Shown here: positions 1 to 9,115 of the stretch, in pieces
How positions within the stretch are numbered: position 1 is the stretch's first letter
Layout: each line of letters opens with the position of its first letter
NCBI GenBank assembly: GCA_003538135.1
Contig: DPOR01000013.1
Coordinates: 382,118 to 446,117 of the forward strand
From: Oscillospiraceae bacterium
GTDB lineage: Bacteria; Bacillota; Clostridia; Oscillospirales; Acutalibacteraceae
Direction of reading: 5' to 3'
Length of the DNA stretch: 64,000 nucleotides
The notes under the pieces: generated by a model
What the model saw: the letters and a program-made list of their open reading frames with translations, nothing else
Told to the model about the DNA's origin: nothing
Database searches by the model: none
Made by a program: the position numbers and the translations under genes

Positions 1-285
1 GGCGAGAGTCGAAGCCTTTTCGAGCGCGGCTTCAATCTCCGGAGTCATCTTCTCCTGCGCTGTTATCAATGCGCCGATTTCCTCTCTGCGCTTGTCCAAA
101 TTACGCAGATATTCGAGCTTTTCGGAGAGCTCGCGCAGCACCTGATCGTCAAGCGTGCCGTGAGCTTCCTTTCTGTATCGGGCGATAAACGGTATCGTGT
201 TGCCCTCATCTATAAGATTTACGGTATTTTCGACCTGCCAACGCTGAAGGCCGAACATTTTTGTCAAGCTGCTTATAATGTCCAT
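1..285 (-). CDS. tex: Tex-type transcription accessory protein, N-terminal part (cut by window edge)
   Basis: The 95 visible codons match the N-terminal helical domain of Tex, a nucleic-acid-binding protein with a YqgF-like fold and a C-terminal S1 domain that acts on transcription and RNA turnover. Diagnostic stretches are QVENTVNLIDEGNTIPFIAR and YRKEAHGTLDDQVLRELSEK, followed by LEYLRNLDKRREEIGALI. The ATG at 285 follows the dnaC stop by 10 bases, so it is probably the last gene of a dnaD-dnaC-tex transcript. The rest lies outside the window, so the S1 domain cannot be checked. Confidence 0.88.
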   Translation of the reverse strand, partial: MDIISSLTKMFGLQRWQVENTVNLIDEGNTIPFIARYRKEAHGTLDDQVLRELSEKLEYLRNLDKRREEIGALITAQEKMTPEIEAALEKASTLA

Positions 286-295
286 ATGGGGCTTA

Positions 296-1291
296 TTACT
301 CCTGTTCAGTATTTTTTATCTGTCTGATATCTTTTCCGCAGAAATAGAGCGATATATAGTTGCCGATTATTCTTGAGGTTATCCTCTGGGTATACTTCTG
401 CTCAAGCCCGTCCGGTGTAAGATTCGTGCTGATTATTACCGGCAGTCTGCTCATAATACGGGTGTTTATTATATTATAAAGCTCCGCAACTGTGAACTGA
501 GTTGAAAACTCCGCGCCGAGGTCGTCGATGATGAGAAGATCGCACTCAAGCAGCGCCTGCTCGCTACCCTCATATTCGCTGTTTCGCCCGCTTGAAAAAT
601 GTTCCTTTTCAAGGCGCGACATAAGATTCTGAGCCGAGCCGTATATGACTCCGTAGCCTTTTTTGACGGCCTCCGAGGCTATCGCGAGCGAGAGATGCGT
701 CTTTCCGAGTCCCGTTGCGCCGTAGAGCAAAAGGCTCGGGGAATCCGTTGCGAAATCGGCGGCATAGTCTCTGCAAAAATCAAGGATCTCTTTCATTCTG
801 CTGCGCGGATTTATTCCCGTCGCCGGGTCAACGGTGTCGGGATAATAGTTTATATTAAAGCTCTCAAAGGTCGAGCGTGCGCTCGGCGAAAGCTCGTTGA
901 GCTCGGCGAGTGCGGTGTCGCGCAGAAGCGCCTTGTAGCAGTCGCACATAACTCCGCCGATAAAGCCCGTATCGCGGCACTTTTTGCAGGTGTACTCCGC
1001 GTCAAGATAGTCCTCGGGATAGCCGTTTTCTTTGAGTATATCCTTACGGCGCTGCTGAGAGGCGAGATTTTTCTTTGCAAGCTCTTCAATAAATTGCTGA
1101 GCATTTTCGCCCATGCCTATGGCGCGTATGACCTCTGCGCCGGCGGAGGCTATTTCGCGGTCTATGGATATCAGCTCAGGTATCTTTGCATATACCTCTG
1201 CGCGGCGCATACTCTGCGTGCGTTCGGCTTTATCGCGGCGGCGCTCAAGCTCCGAGGCGGCTCTTGCATATACTTTGCGGCTGTAGCTCAT
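296..1291 (-). CDS. dnaC: DnaC-like helicase loader ATPase
   Basis: AAA+ ATPase of the DnaC/DnaI type, expected to load the replicative helicase at origins and restart sites. Visible are a Cys cluster CKKC...CDC at about residues 102-118 (a zinc-binding module common in clostridial DnaC), a Walker A GATGLGKT at about 191-198 and a Walker B CDLLIIDDLG near 250. A longer reading frame opens with TTG at 1309. I prefer the ATG at 1291 because GAGAGGGG lies 7-8 bases upstream. The gene sits directly after the DnaD-type gene, its usual functional partner in Firmicutes. About 331 aa, a normal length. Confidence 0.9.
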   Translation of the reverse strand: MSYSRKVYARAASELERRRDKAERTQSMRRAEVYAKIPELISIDREIASAGAEVIRAIGMGENAQQFIEELAKKNLASQQRRKDILKENGYPEDYLDAEYTCKKCRDTGFIGGVMCDCYKALLRDTALAELNELSPSARSTFESFNINYYPDTVDPATGINPRSRMKEILDFCRDYAADFATDSPSLLLYGATGLGKTHLSLAIASEAVKKGYGVIYGSAQNLMSRLEKEHFSSGRNSEYEGSEQALLECDLLIIDDLGAEFSTQFTVAELYNIINTRIMSRLPVIISTNLTPDGLEQKYTQRITSRIIGNYISLYFCGKDIRQIKNTEQE

Positions 1292-1305
1292 TTGCTGTTC
1301 CCCTC

Positions 1306-2322
1306 TCAATCTTTGTTTTTCTTCTTATATACTATCGGATTTTTCATGGCTTTGCGGTTAAACTCATCTAAATCATATGATGAGGAATGTCCGTTATCGA
1401 CTCGACCCTTTCTCTGTGAAGAAACGGGTGCGCTGCTCTGCTTGGAGGCGTTGGCCTTTTCGACATCGGACAAAGTCTTTATCCCGTTGGTGTGCCACGA
1501 TTCAAGTATCTTGCTCATATACGGGAAACTCATCTTTTGGCAGTGCTCCGCCATCTGCTCATACGCCGCAAAAATCATCTCGGGAGAGAAGCCCCATTCG
1601 CGGTTCCATGTGAAAATATATTTCGTCTGCGCCTGAGTCGGACGCGAGTTAGAGAGTCCCGCCATTGCGGCAAACGAAGCCCATACACGGTTAGCGGAGT
1701 CGAGGCGGCTTATCTGCTCGTCCGCCTTTTCAATAGTGTCTATTTCACGTTCGCCCCAATCTTTTCCTATGGCGGCTATGTAGTGAAAGTTCGGCTTCCT
1801 TATCGAAACGGCATATTCGATTATCATCAGAATGACCTCGACCGGTATTCCGTAAGTGTCGTGCATCATCAAAAGCGTACACTGTCCGTCGTAGCCTATA
1901 GTTCTGCCGAGCTTGTTCTGTGTCTCGAGAAGCAGGAATTTTATATCCGCCGATTCCTCTGCCCTCTGCGCTATCTCCGCCGCAGTCGGTCTCGACGGCT
2001 CAATGTCCGGCAGCTCTTTCTTCGCTTTGGGAGGCTCTGCATTTTTCTCCGACACAACGGGCGCAAATGCCGAATCCGCCGTGCCGTCGGACACGAGTAT
2101 CCCCGTCTCGACCCAATATTGGAGATAATCCTGCGCGTCGGGGACTGAAAAATTGAGATCCCTGCACAACTTTTCCATATCAAAGCCCTCGCCCGCATGG
2201 CGCAGCGTCCAAAGCAGAACCTTGAGTTGCTGCCCGCCGGCAAGCTTAATATGCTTATCGACTATCTGCGACGGCACCATAAACACCGCCGAAAGAGAGT
2301 CCGGATTGACCTTATAGTTCAT
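1306..2322 (-). CDS. dnaD: DnaD-domain replication initiation protein
   Basis: A 338-residue primosomal protein of the DnaD/DnaB family that remodels DNA and recruits the helicase loader. The N-terminal ~90 residues fit a winged-helix domain. The middle (about 135-200) and the region around 230-290 are two DnaB_2/DnaD-like helical modules; the second ends in SWHTNGIKTLSDVEKA, close to the family's YxxxIxxxW...GI signature. The last ~35 residues are low-complexity and polar. Its stop lies 12 bases before the preferred dnaC start, so the two are co-transcribed. The start ATG has GGGG five bases upstream. Confidence 0.85.
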   Translation of the reverse strand: MNYKVNPDSLSAVFMVPSQIVDKHIKLAGGQQLKVLLWTLRHAGEGFDMEKLCRDLNFSVPDAQDYLQYWVETGILVSDGTADSAFAPVVSEKNAEPPKAKKELPDIEPSRPTAAEIAQRAEESADIKFLLLETQNKLGRTIGYDGQCTLLMMHDTYGIPVEVILMIIEYAVSIRKPNFHYIAAIGKDWGEREIDTIEKADEQISRLDSANRVWASFAAMAGLSNSRPTQAQTKYIFTWNREWGFSPEMIFAAYEQMAEHCQKMSFPYMSKILESWHTNGIKTLSDVEKANASKQSSAPVSSQRKGRVDNGHSSSYDLDEFNRKAMKNPIVYKKKNKD

Positions 2323-2497
2323 TATATATCCCCGTTCCGTTAAGAGCTACACTCTTCACATAATAAATCAGTTTATATTATACACGCTTCCGAGGCAAAA
2401 TGAAATATATTATTTCAAAATAAGCCGTTTTTTTGCGCGGCGGTGTAATAATGTCTCATTTATTCAGTTGACATATATAATTTTTAGCCTAAAGATG

Positions 2498-2526
2498 TTG
2501 CTTTTTACTTATAAAAAGTTTATAAT
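2498..2526 (+). promoter_or_regulatory. Sigma-A promoter of the ceramidase-like pair
   Basis: TTGCTT (2498-2503) and TATAAT (2521-2526) are separated by 17 bases. The expected transcript starts near 2533 and reaches a strong Shine-Dalgarno sequence GGAGGTGAT (2575-2583) ahead of the ATG at 2589. The 266-bp gap between dnaD and this gene holds no other gene. Confidence 0.75.
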
Positions 2527-2588
2527 ACCTATAGTATTTTGTACATATTGTGCAAGAAAGACTTTTAGGTTTTCGGAGGTGATAAGTC

Positions 2589-4055
2589 ATGAGTGCTTTG
2601 GGGACGATAGGCAAAATTGTGCGAAGCTCACTGTCTCGCGGCGGCGCAAGGAAGTCAAAGAAAAGTCCTGCGCCCGAGCTTGAAAAAGGCACTTTTGATT
2701 ATATCCGCGAGCCGAAAAGCGATTGCTTCAGCGTAGGCTTTGCAAAGACGGACGTCATGCCCGACGATATGGATAAAACCGCCTACTATGTTGCGGGATA
2801 CAGGATGAACAACCCCGCCAAGGGTGTGCTTGACCCGATGACCGCGAGCGCCGTATGGATAGACGATTTGTCCGGCAGAGGCGGAGTCGTTTTTGTGTCG
2901 ATCGACGATATAGGGCTTACAAATTACGATGTAGGTATAATCAGAGACTTGCTTGCGGATTTCAAAAAAGAGAGCGGCTGCCGCTCGATAAACATAATGA
3001 GTATACATAACCACGCGAGCATAGACACCGTGGGCTTGTGGGGTCCCCTCCCGAGAAGCGGACGCAACAAAAAATATATGGAGCTGCTCGCTCAAAAGGT
3101 AAAGCAGGTTGTGCTCGATGCCTACAACGACCGCAGAGACGGCGACCTCTATTACGGCAAAAAGGAAGCGGAGGCTATTCAGCGTGACTCCCGACTGCCG
3201 GAGGTATATTCGAAAGATGTTCACAGGTTCCGCTTTGTTCCAAAGGACGGAAGCCGCGAGATTTGGATAATTAACTTCGCCTCCCACACCGAGTCGCTGC
3301 TCGGCAAAAACTCCTATGTCAGCGCGGATTTCGCAGGATATATCAGAAAAGAGATACTCGAAAAGGCCGGCGCCGAGACAATATATTTTGTCGGCGCTAT
3401 CGGCGGACTTATCCGCCTCAAAGAACTCGACGAGGACAATATAAAGTCTACTGTGCTTGGCGGACAGTCGATAGCCCGCACGGCAATGGCTGTTGAAAAC
3501 GAAATAAAGCTTCGCCCCGTGCTGAACCTTATACGTCAGGAATACTATTCGCAGTGTGACAACTATGTTCTTGCGCTTGCTAAAAAAGTCGGCATACTGA
3601 AATCAAACGCGGCTAATACCGGCAAAGGTTCTCTCAATCTGTCGATACATACCGAGATGAGCTATTTCGAGCTTGGCGGGCTCAAGCTTCTGTTTCTCCC
3701 CTGCGAGCTGTTCCCCGAGCTTGCATACGGCGGATATCTCGACGCAGACTGCTCTGCCGAGGGCAAGTCGCCGGACATCAATCCGGCTCCTCTGCTCCGA
3801 ATTGCAGAAGATGACAATATGCTGATTTTCTGCCTCGCCAATGACTTTACGGGCTATGTCGTTCCGCCGAACGACTTCTATCTGAACCCCAAGGAGCCGT
3901 ATATCAACGGCGGGCGCGACAGACTCGACAGAAGGCACTACGAGGAGACGAACTCTCTCGGTCCCGAGACCGCGCCGATAATCGCAAATGTGTTCGCTGA
4001 CATAATGAACACTGTCAATAAAACCAAGACAGAAGCCGAAAAGGCTATAAAATAA
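2589..4055 (+). CDS. Neutral/alkaline ceramidase-like protein without signal peptide
   Basis: A 488-residue protein related to the N-terminal catalytic domain of neutral ceramidases, zinc amidases that cut the amide bond of ceramide. The four zinc-site positions known from the Pseudomonas enzyme have counterparts: His in SIHNHASIDT (about 140-142), His in INFASHTES (about 233), Glu in LPCELFPE (about 373) and Tyr in NDFTGYVVP (about 423). The C-terminal Ig-like domain of long ceramidases is missing. The N-terminus is basic (SSLSRGGARKSKK) with no hydrophobic segment, so it is predicted to be cytosolic or peripherally bound. A homologous gene follows 17 bases later. The substrate is unproven; it could be another lipid or peptide amide. 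Confidence 0.72.
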   Translation: MSALGTIGKIVRSSLSRGGARKSKKSPAPELEKGTFDYIREPKSDCFSVGFAKTDVMPDDMDKTAYYVAGYRMNNPAKGVLDPMTASAVWIDDLSGRGGVVFVSIDDIGLTNYDVGIIRDLLADFKKESGCRSINIMSIHNHASIDTVGLWGPLPRSGRNKKYMELLAQKVKQVVLDAYNDRRDGDLYYGKKEAEAIQRDSRLPEVYSKDVHRFRFVPKDGSREIWIINFASHTESLLGKNSYVSADFAGYIRKEILEKAGAETIYFVGAIGGLIRLKELDEDNIKSTVLGGQSIARTAMAVENEIKLRPVLNLIRQEYYSQCDNYVLALAKKVGILKSNAANTGKGSLNLSIHTEMSYFELGGLKLLFLPCELFPELAYGGYLDADCSAEGKSPDINPAPLLRIAEDDNMLIFCLANDFTGYVVPPNDFYLNPKEPYINGGRDRLDRRHYEETNSLGPETAPIIANVFADIMNTVNKTKTEAEKAIK

Positions 4056-4072
4056 ACCAAGGAGTGTTAACA

Positions 4073-5845
4073 ATGAAATGTAAAAAGCTGATAAGCGGCA
4101 TTGTTGCAATTATACTTGTTGCCGTGCTCGCTTTCGGTTCCACCGCAGCCGCCGCAGGCGCGCAGGTTGACAACGGCGCAGAGCTTGCGCTGGCTTCGCA
4201 GAATGTTTCCGAGCTGACCGCCGCTACCGACAGCTCCGCGTCGTCTCGAGCGGATTCGCTCAATGATATCGACGATGCCATCGGTATCATCAAAATTATA
4301 ATCGGCGCGTTCTCGTCCTCGGATAAGCTGACTTGGGACAGCTTCAAGACCGGCGTCAGCAGAATTTTCTATATGTCTGTTGACAAGCTCATAGACAGCC
4401 TCGTAGTCGGTCTCAGCAAGGTGTTCCCGCTGATGAAGAGATCCGATGAAGCGGACTATAAATTTAAGAATTCAAATGTCGGAAGCAAAGCCTTTAATGA
4501 CAAGGCCGCTCCCAACGCCCGCTGGAATGTCGGCTATTCGAGCGCCTCGCTACTCACAGGCAACGAGCTTGACGGAAATCACTATGTCGGCGGAAGCCTC
4601 TCCTACCCCAATCCCAAGCATCCCACCGAAATCCTTGATGATTTGAGAGTAAGAGTTTTTGCCGTAAGCGACGGTACGGATAACGGAATTGTTGTCTACG
4701 CAGTCCTCGACGCATACGGACTTGCGGCCAAGGACGTTCGCGAGATCAGAGGCAGAATAGCAGGCTTTATAAAGAACAAGAATATCGTCAGCGTCAATAT
4801 TTCCACTCTTCATCAGCACAGCGCCATAGATACTCTCGGTCTCAACGGCGACCTCAACAAGGTGCTCTTCGGAAATACCTTCAAGAACGCCGTCGGTATG
4901 GATCCGAGCACCCTGCACAACGGACAGAACAAGGAATACATGGAGCACCTCTATAAGACGACCGCGGACTCGATAATTGCGGCAGTCAACAACATGGAGC
5001 CCGGAGAAATGTATTTCTCGCAGACCGATGTTCACGAGTATATCCGCGACAAGCGCGATCCTCAGACCTTTGACCCCAATCTCAACCGTCTCTGCTTTGT
5101 TCCCGACAACAGAGAGTCAAAGCCCACATGGATAGTCAATGCCGCTATCCACTGCGTCGGACTCGGTGCAGGTACGACCAACATCTCCGGCGACTATCCC
5201 TATTTTATAGAGAAGCAGGTCAATGCGGCAGGCGCCAACTATGTTCAGATTCAGGGTGCAGAGCTTGCTATAACCTCGCAGACCGCCCCCGTGGCAGTTG
5301 AGGGCAACACAAGATACCAGAACGTCGAAGCATACGGCAATAAGCTCGGCGAGATACTCGTTGCGGCCGACAAGGGCTCAAGGGTCGAGCCTATACTCAA
5401 CATCGCCCACAGAGATGTCTTTGTCACCGTTGACAATCATGCGCTTGAGTTCATTGCCTCTACCGGTCTTCTCGCAAACGAAGGCGTAAGAGCCAAGGAC
5501 GGCTCCATGAGGATTCCGACCGAAATAGGCTATATGGAGATGGGAACCGATCTCGCCTTTGCGCTTATCCCCGGTGAGCTTGCACCCGAGATAGCCTTCG
5601 GCGGCGGCACCGAGGCAAAGGATTCCTGGACCGGAGAGGGTTGGAAATATCCCTCAATGCAGGACATAGTCGGCGGCAGAAAGCTTATGGTTCTCGGCCT
5701 CATGAACGATCAGATAGGCTACATCATAGCGGATAACAATTATCATTCGATACTCACCGAAAACGAGGAGCTTCTTACCGTTTCGAAATACGAGGGTTCA
5801 AGAATACTCCTTGAGTTCAAGAGCCTTCATGACAGCGTCAGATAA
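4073..5845 (+). CDS. Secreted neutral/alkaline ceramidase-like protein
   Basis: A 590-residue paralogue of the preceding gene. It begins with a signal peptide (MKCKKLISGIVAIILVAVLA, then an Ala-rich cleavage region) and a ~100-residue spacer before the catalytic part. The likely zinc residues are again present: HQHSAIDT near 249, His in NAAIHCVGLG, Glu in IPGELAPE and Tyr in NDQIGYIIA. A frame is open from GTG at 4064, but AAGGAG at 4059-4064 points to the ATG at 4073. The 17-base gap to the upstream gene and the single promoter at 2498 indicate one operon. It probably acts outside the membrane on sphingolipid-like or other amide substrates. Confidence 0.72.
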   Translation: MKCKKLISGIVAIILVAVLAFGSTAAAAGAQVDNGAELALASQNVSELTAATDSSASSRADSLNDIDDAIGIIKIIIGAFSSSDKLTWDSFKTGVSRIFYMSVDKLIDSLVVGLSKVFPLMKRSDEADYKFKNSNVGSKAFNDKAAPNARWNVGYSSASLLTGNELDGNHYVGGSLSYPNPKHPTEILDDLRVRVFAVSDGTDNGIVVYAVLDAYGLAAKDVREIRGRIAGFIKNKNIVSVNISTLHQHSAIDTLGLNGDLNKVLFGNTFKNAVGMDPSTLHNGQNKEYMEHLYKTTADSIIAAVNNMEPGEMYFSQTDVHEYIRDKRDPQTFDPNLNRLCFVPDNRESKPTWIVNAAIHCVGLGAGTTNISGDYPYFIEKQVNAAGANYVQIQGAELAITSQTAPVAVEGNTRYQNVEAYGNKLGEILVAADKGSRVEPILNIAHRDVFVTVDNHALEFIASTGLLANEGVRAKDGSMRIPTEIGYMEMGTDLAFALIPGELAPEIAFGGGTEAKDSWTGEGWKYPSMQDIVGGRKLMVLGLMNDQIGYIIADNNYHSILTENEELLTVSKYEGSRILLEFKSLHDSVR

Positions 5846-5856
5846 ATAAAAAGCAA

Positions 5857-5890
5857 CAGAGCAGGTCAGAAATGATCTGCTCTGTATTTT
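5857..5890 (+). terminator. Rho-independent terminator after the ceramidase-like pair
   Basis: A 12-bp stem (5857-5868 with 5873-5884, one G-U pair) with a GAAA loop is followed by a T-rich run. It sits 11 bases after the stop at 5845. Confidence 0.8.
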
Positions 5891-5966
5891 TATGAAAACG
5901 GCATTTTAAAAGCCGCCAAGACCGAATAAAGACCAAAGTGCGGAGCATCTGTGTACGAAAAAATTT

Positions 5967-6000
5967 AAAAGCCCCGAAACCGTTGAGTTTCAAGGCTTTT
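5967..6000 (-). terminator. Terminator of tRNA-Ala
   Basis: On the minus strand AAAAGCC...GGCTTTT encloses an inner GAAAC/GTTTC stem, followed by a T-rich run. It starts just past the tRNA 3' end. The tRNA-Leu terminator at 59998-60031 has a very similar inner sequence. Confidence 0.7.
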
Positions 6001-6004
6001 CGCT

Positions 6005-6080
<76 letters not shown>

Positions 6081-6109
6081 AAATATTAAGTTCGGTCGGA
6101 ACGTTATTT

Positions 6110-6137
6110 ATTATATCAAAAGACACGGATTTGTCAA
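6110..6137 (-). promoter_or_regulatory. Promoter of tRNA-Ala
   Basis: On the minus strand TTGACA (6137-6132) and TATAAT (6115-6110) are 16 bases apart, about 30 bases ahead of the mature tRNA. Confidence 0.75.
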
Positions 6138-6171
6138 TAGTTTTTTCAAAAAAACTCCGGCAAATACATAT

Positions 6172-6211
6172 CAAAAAAAAAACGGACTGCGGTGAAATTT
6201 TGCCGCAGTCC
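6172..6211 (-). terminator. Terminator after the GT2/PIG-L/DUF6056 group
   Basis: A minus-strand stem GGACTGCGG/CCGCAGTCC (6211-6203 with 6192-6184) is followed by eight or more Ts. It begins 12 bases after the glycosyltransferase stop. Confidence 0.85.
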
Positions 6212-6222
6212 TGTTTTTGCTT

Positions 6223-7161
6223 TTATTTATCCTCGTAATCAAGGACTTCTCTTGCGATATATATCGGTCTGTGCTTCGACTCTATATATGTTCTGGCAAG
6301 ATACTCTCCGACCATACCGATGCAGAAAAGCTGAAGTCCGCCGAGCAGAAGAATAAGCACGACAATGGTGGCATAGCCCGGAATATTGATATCAAACGCC
6401 AATTTCTGAATTATGACGACTATCATATATATAATAGATGCGGCGGAGGATATCAGTCCGATATAGGTTGCGATTTTAAGCGGCATTGTTGTAAAAGCGA
6501 TAATGCCGTCCATAGCGTATTTGAAGAGCTTCCCGAAGCTCCACTTGGAAGTTCCGCTTGCCCTGTCTTCGACAACATATGGCATATAGAAGGTATTGAA
6601 ACCGACCCACGAGAAGATTCCCTTTGAGAAGCGGTGATATTCGCTCATGCTTAGCACGGCATCGACAACGCAACGTCTTAAAAGTCTGAAATCGCTTGCG
6701 CCGCTCTTGAACTCTATTTCGGAGACTTTGTTAATCGTCTTATAGAAAGCATTTTTAAACGCCGAAAGCACCTTGGACTCTTTTCTGTTTTTTTGATAGC
6801 AAGCTACGGCATCATAGCTCGGATCGTTATCAAGAATCTCCATCATATCAAGCACAAGCTCGGGGCGCTGCTGCATATCGGCGTCGATAAGGCAGACCAT
6901 TTCTCCCCTGCTCTCCTTGAGTCCCGCATATATGGCAGACTCCTTGCCGAAGTTACGTGAGAATCCGACTACCTTGACATTCTCGTCTGCAATATCATAG
7001 ATGTGTCGTAGCTTGTCCATCGTCTGATCGCGGCTGCCGTCGTTGACAAATATAAGCTCGTACTCAAAGCCCTTATCATTAAAGGCTTCGGTTGCGGCAT
7101 TGTAAAATAATTCAACATTATCCTGCTCATTATAACAGGGAATTACTAAAGATAATTTCAT
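6223..7161 (-). CDS. Polyprenyl-phosphate sugar transferase, GT2 family (GtrB/DPM1-like)
   Basis: A 312-residue GT2 enzyme that moves a sugar from a nucleotide donor to undecaprenyl phosphate on the inner membrane face. The start MKLSLVIPCYNEQDNVE is typical. The donor-binding acidic motif is LIDADMQQRPE at about 92-102. Two C-terminal membrane helices (about 215-240 and 255-285), as in GtrB-type enzymes, end in GEYLARTYIESKHRPIY. A frame extends upstream to 7209, but GGAGG lies 7 bases before the ATG at 7161. It shares direction with a PIG-L deacetylase and a large membrane protein, which suggests a surface glycan or lipid-modifying module. The sugar cannot be read from the sequence. Confidence 0.87.
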   Translation of the reverse strand: MKLSLVIPCYNEQDNVELFYNAATEAFNDKGFEYELIFVNDGSRDQTMDKLRHIYDIADENVKVVGFSRNFGKESAIYAGLKESRGEMVCLIDADMQQRPELVLDMMEILDNDPSYDAVACYQKNRKESKVLSAFKNAFYKTINKVSEIEFKSGASDFRLLRRCVVDAVLSMSEYHRFSKGIFSWVGFNTFYMPYVVEDRASGTSKWSFGKLFKYAMDGIIAFTTMPLKIATYIGLISSAASIIYMIVVIIQKLAFDINIPGYATIVVLILLLGGLQLFCIGMVGEYLARTYIESKHRPIYIAREVLDYEDK

Positions 7162-7232
7162 CTTTTTCCTCCGAAACTGCACATATGCTGCTTCTGAATT
7201 GTAACACAAAATTTTATTATTTGCAACAATGG

Positions 7233-9086
7233 CTACTTTATATTTATCCCGATTTTATCTCCGAGCATTTTGATATACTTGTGCAGAGTTTCATAAAAAT
7301 AACCGTTGACAAAAAGATTCTTTGTCTTAAGTCGGAATGAATCGATTTTAAAGAAAAGACGGTTGACCTTTTCAAACAACTCATATTTTTTAAGTCCGCT
7401 TTCGTTCAGACGCTCAACTGTTATTTGGTCATATGTTGACGGATCATCCTTAAGCTCGGCGCGGACAGTGCATTTTTTAAAATCGTTATCAAATATCAGC
7501 TTATTCCCATCAAGCTTTACGCCGTCGCCGTCTACTATTCTAAGGCTGTATTCGGCATTGGGATCGGAAAGATACGCGCCCAAAGTCAATGAATTTTCAT
7601 CGGGGCGGATAAAGTAATTGTAGATATAGTCGTCGGTCTCGGCATTTTTCAGCTTTATCAGAGAAAATCCGGGATCATAATCAGCCTGCTCAAAAGCTTC
7701 TATCTCGCAAAGTCCCGCCGATTTTTCGTATCCGGTGACCTTAAAGGTAAAAGATGTTATATTGTGCTTTGGCTCAAACACAACACGAGTCTCGCTGCCG
7801 TTTGCATTAAGCTTGGGCACCTTGACGCTGCTTCCGTCGCTGAAAGTAATAATGCCGCCGGTTATATTGGCACTTAAATCAAAGTCATCGTAGAGCGAAA
7901 TGCACGAAACGGTTTTCGGATGCTTAAATTTTACTGTCACGGTTTTTTCAGCATCATTATTATTGAATTTCGAAACACATTCTGCAAGCTTTGCGTGCGG
8001 ATCTCTGATTTTTTCTATATTTACAAGCATAAAATTATTTATAAGCTCCGCTTCACCCGATGACACGGAAACATCTGCGTCATTTATGAGATTATCCGTG
8101 CGCCGTGTCCAATATACCATATCACCGTTTATTATGCGGTCGGAATACACAAACGCATATTGCGAAAGATGTTCGCCGAGAGCCTTATACTCCGGGCATC
8201 TCAGCAGAGAATGGCTTACAGAGCCTTTATATACCGGTATTCTGACTCTATCGCTCCAATTATACTGCGGAACATTGGTTTCGTACGACGGGTCGCGGAG
8301 CTTCTCTTTTGTGGGCTTATGGACACTTTTGATGTTAAGCGAGTAAAAATCCGGTTTCGCTTTCCACGTTGAGGTATAGCAGAAATTTTTCAATATTTTC
8401 GGATGATAATCGTTTTCGGACTTTAATATACGGTTCATAGCGGTCTCAAACGACATACTTATTCCTCTATGATCTGTATGGTTGTCAAAGTCTGTTGCAA
8501 TTATATAATCCGGGCGGTATTCGCGGATAACGCTCTCCATATCGCCAATCAGATTCTCGGCTGTATATTCGGCGTGAGTACCGAATTTTTGAAAATGATA
8601 ATCGCGAAATCCCGCTCCCGCATAGGTGTGATTGAGCCCGGTGGAGTATGAATAGGTCTTTTCACCTGCTTTTTTAACATACATATTCGTTCCGTCGGGA
8701 TAGCCTAAAAAAGTAACTTTTTCACGCGGAATGCCAAGCTTTTTTAGCGCCCTGCAATCTTCGCCCTGTCGGGTGTGTGCGGCAATTGTTTTGTCGCCGT
8801 TGGTCGCAACCACTATGCGCACATCAGCGCCGTTCTTATACAGTTGAGGAAGCACCTGCCCGACAGACAGCAAGTCGTCATCCTCGTGAGGGACGATAAC
8901 CATAATTTTTTTGTTTTTAAACTGAGAGTCGTAGAAACTGTTATCGACTCGATTGTTCGAATCAAGCTTATTGAGCTCGGTCTCATATATGCAAACCGCA
9001 GCAAGAACGGCAAGAGCAAAAATCATAAAAGCTATCAGCAACGCTCTTTTTTTCTTTATTGTCTTATTTTTCACATTTTTTGTCAT
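7233..9086 (-). CDS. Membrane-anchored PIG-L/LmbE-type N-deacetylase with C-terminal beta domain
   Basis: A 617-residue protein. Residues 14-33 form one membrane helix preceded by many Lys, placing the rest outside the cytosol. The PIG-L zinc motif PHEDD is at 66-70 and its second half HTDH at 203-206; the family removes acetyl groups from N-acetylglucosamine in lipids or small molecules. From about 330 on the chain looks beta-rich; the 390-460 region (ISLYDDF, GGIITFSDGS, FTFKVTGYEKSAG) resembles a discoidin/F5-8 carbohydrate-binding fold, with a further beta region after it. It lies between the GT2 enzyme and the DUF6056-like gene. External location is unusual because many PIG-L enzymes are cytosolic. 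Confidence 0.82.
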   Translation of the reverse strand: MTKNVKNKTIKKKRALLIAFMIFALAVLAAVCIYETELNKLDSNNRVDNSFYDSQFKNKKIMVIVPHEDDDLLSVGQVLPQLYKNGADVRIVVATNGDKTIAAHTRQGEDCRALKKLGIPREKVTFLGYPDGTNMYVKKAGEKTYSYSTGLNHTYAGAGFRDYHFQKFGTHAEYTAENLIGDMESVIREYRPDYIIATDFDNHTDHRGISMSFETAMNRILKSENDYHPKILKNFCYTSTWKAKPDFYSLNIKSVHKPTKEKLRDPSYETNVPQYNWSDRVRIPVYKGSVSHSLLRCPEYKALGEHLSQYAFVYSDRIINGDMVYWTRRTDNLINDADVSVSSGEAELINNFMLVNIEKIRDPHAKLAECVSKFNNNDAEKTVTVKFKHPKTVSCISLYDDFDLSANITGGIITFSDGSSVKVPKLNANGSETRVVFEPKHNITSFTFKVTGYEKSAGLCEIEAFEQADYDPGFSLIKLKNAETDDYIYNYFIRPDENSLTLGAYLSDPNAEYSLRIVDGDGVKLDGNKLIFDNDFKKCTVRAELKDDPSTYDQITVERLNESGLKKYELFEKVNRLFFKIDSFRLKTKNLFVNGYFYETLHKYIKMLGDKIGINIK

Positions 9087-9115
9087 GCTGTTACCTTGAC
9101 CTTTTAACAGAGTGT

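Noticed and set aside
599..1636. 345-codon plus-strand open frame opposite dnaC and dnaD
   Set aside because: It mirrors two well-identified genes, has no ribosome site and a composition typical of antisense frames.
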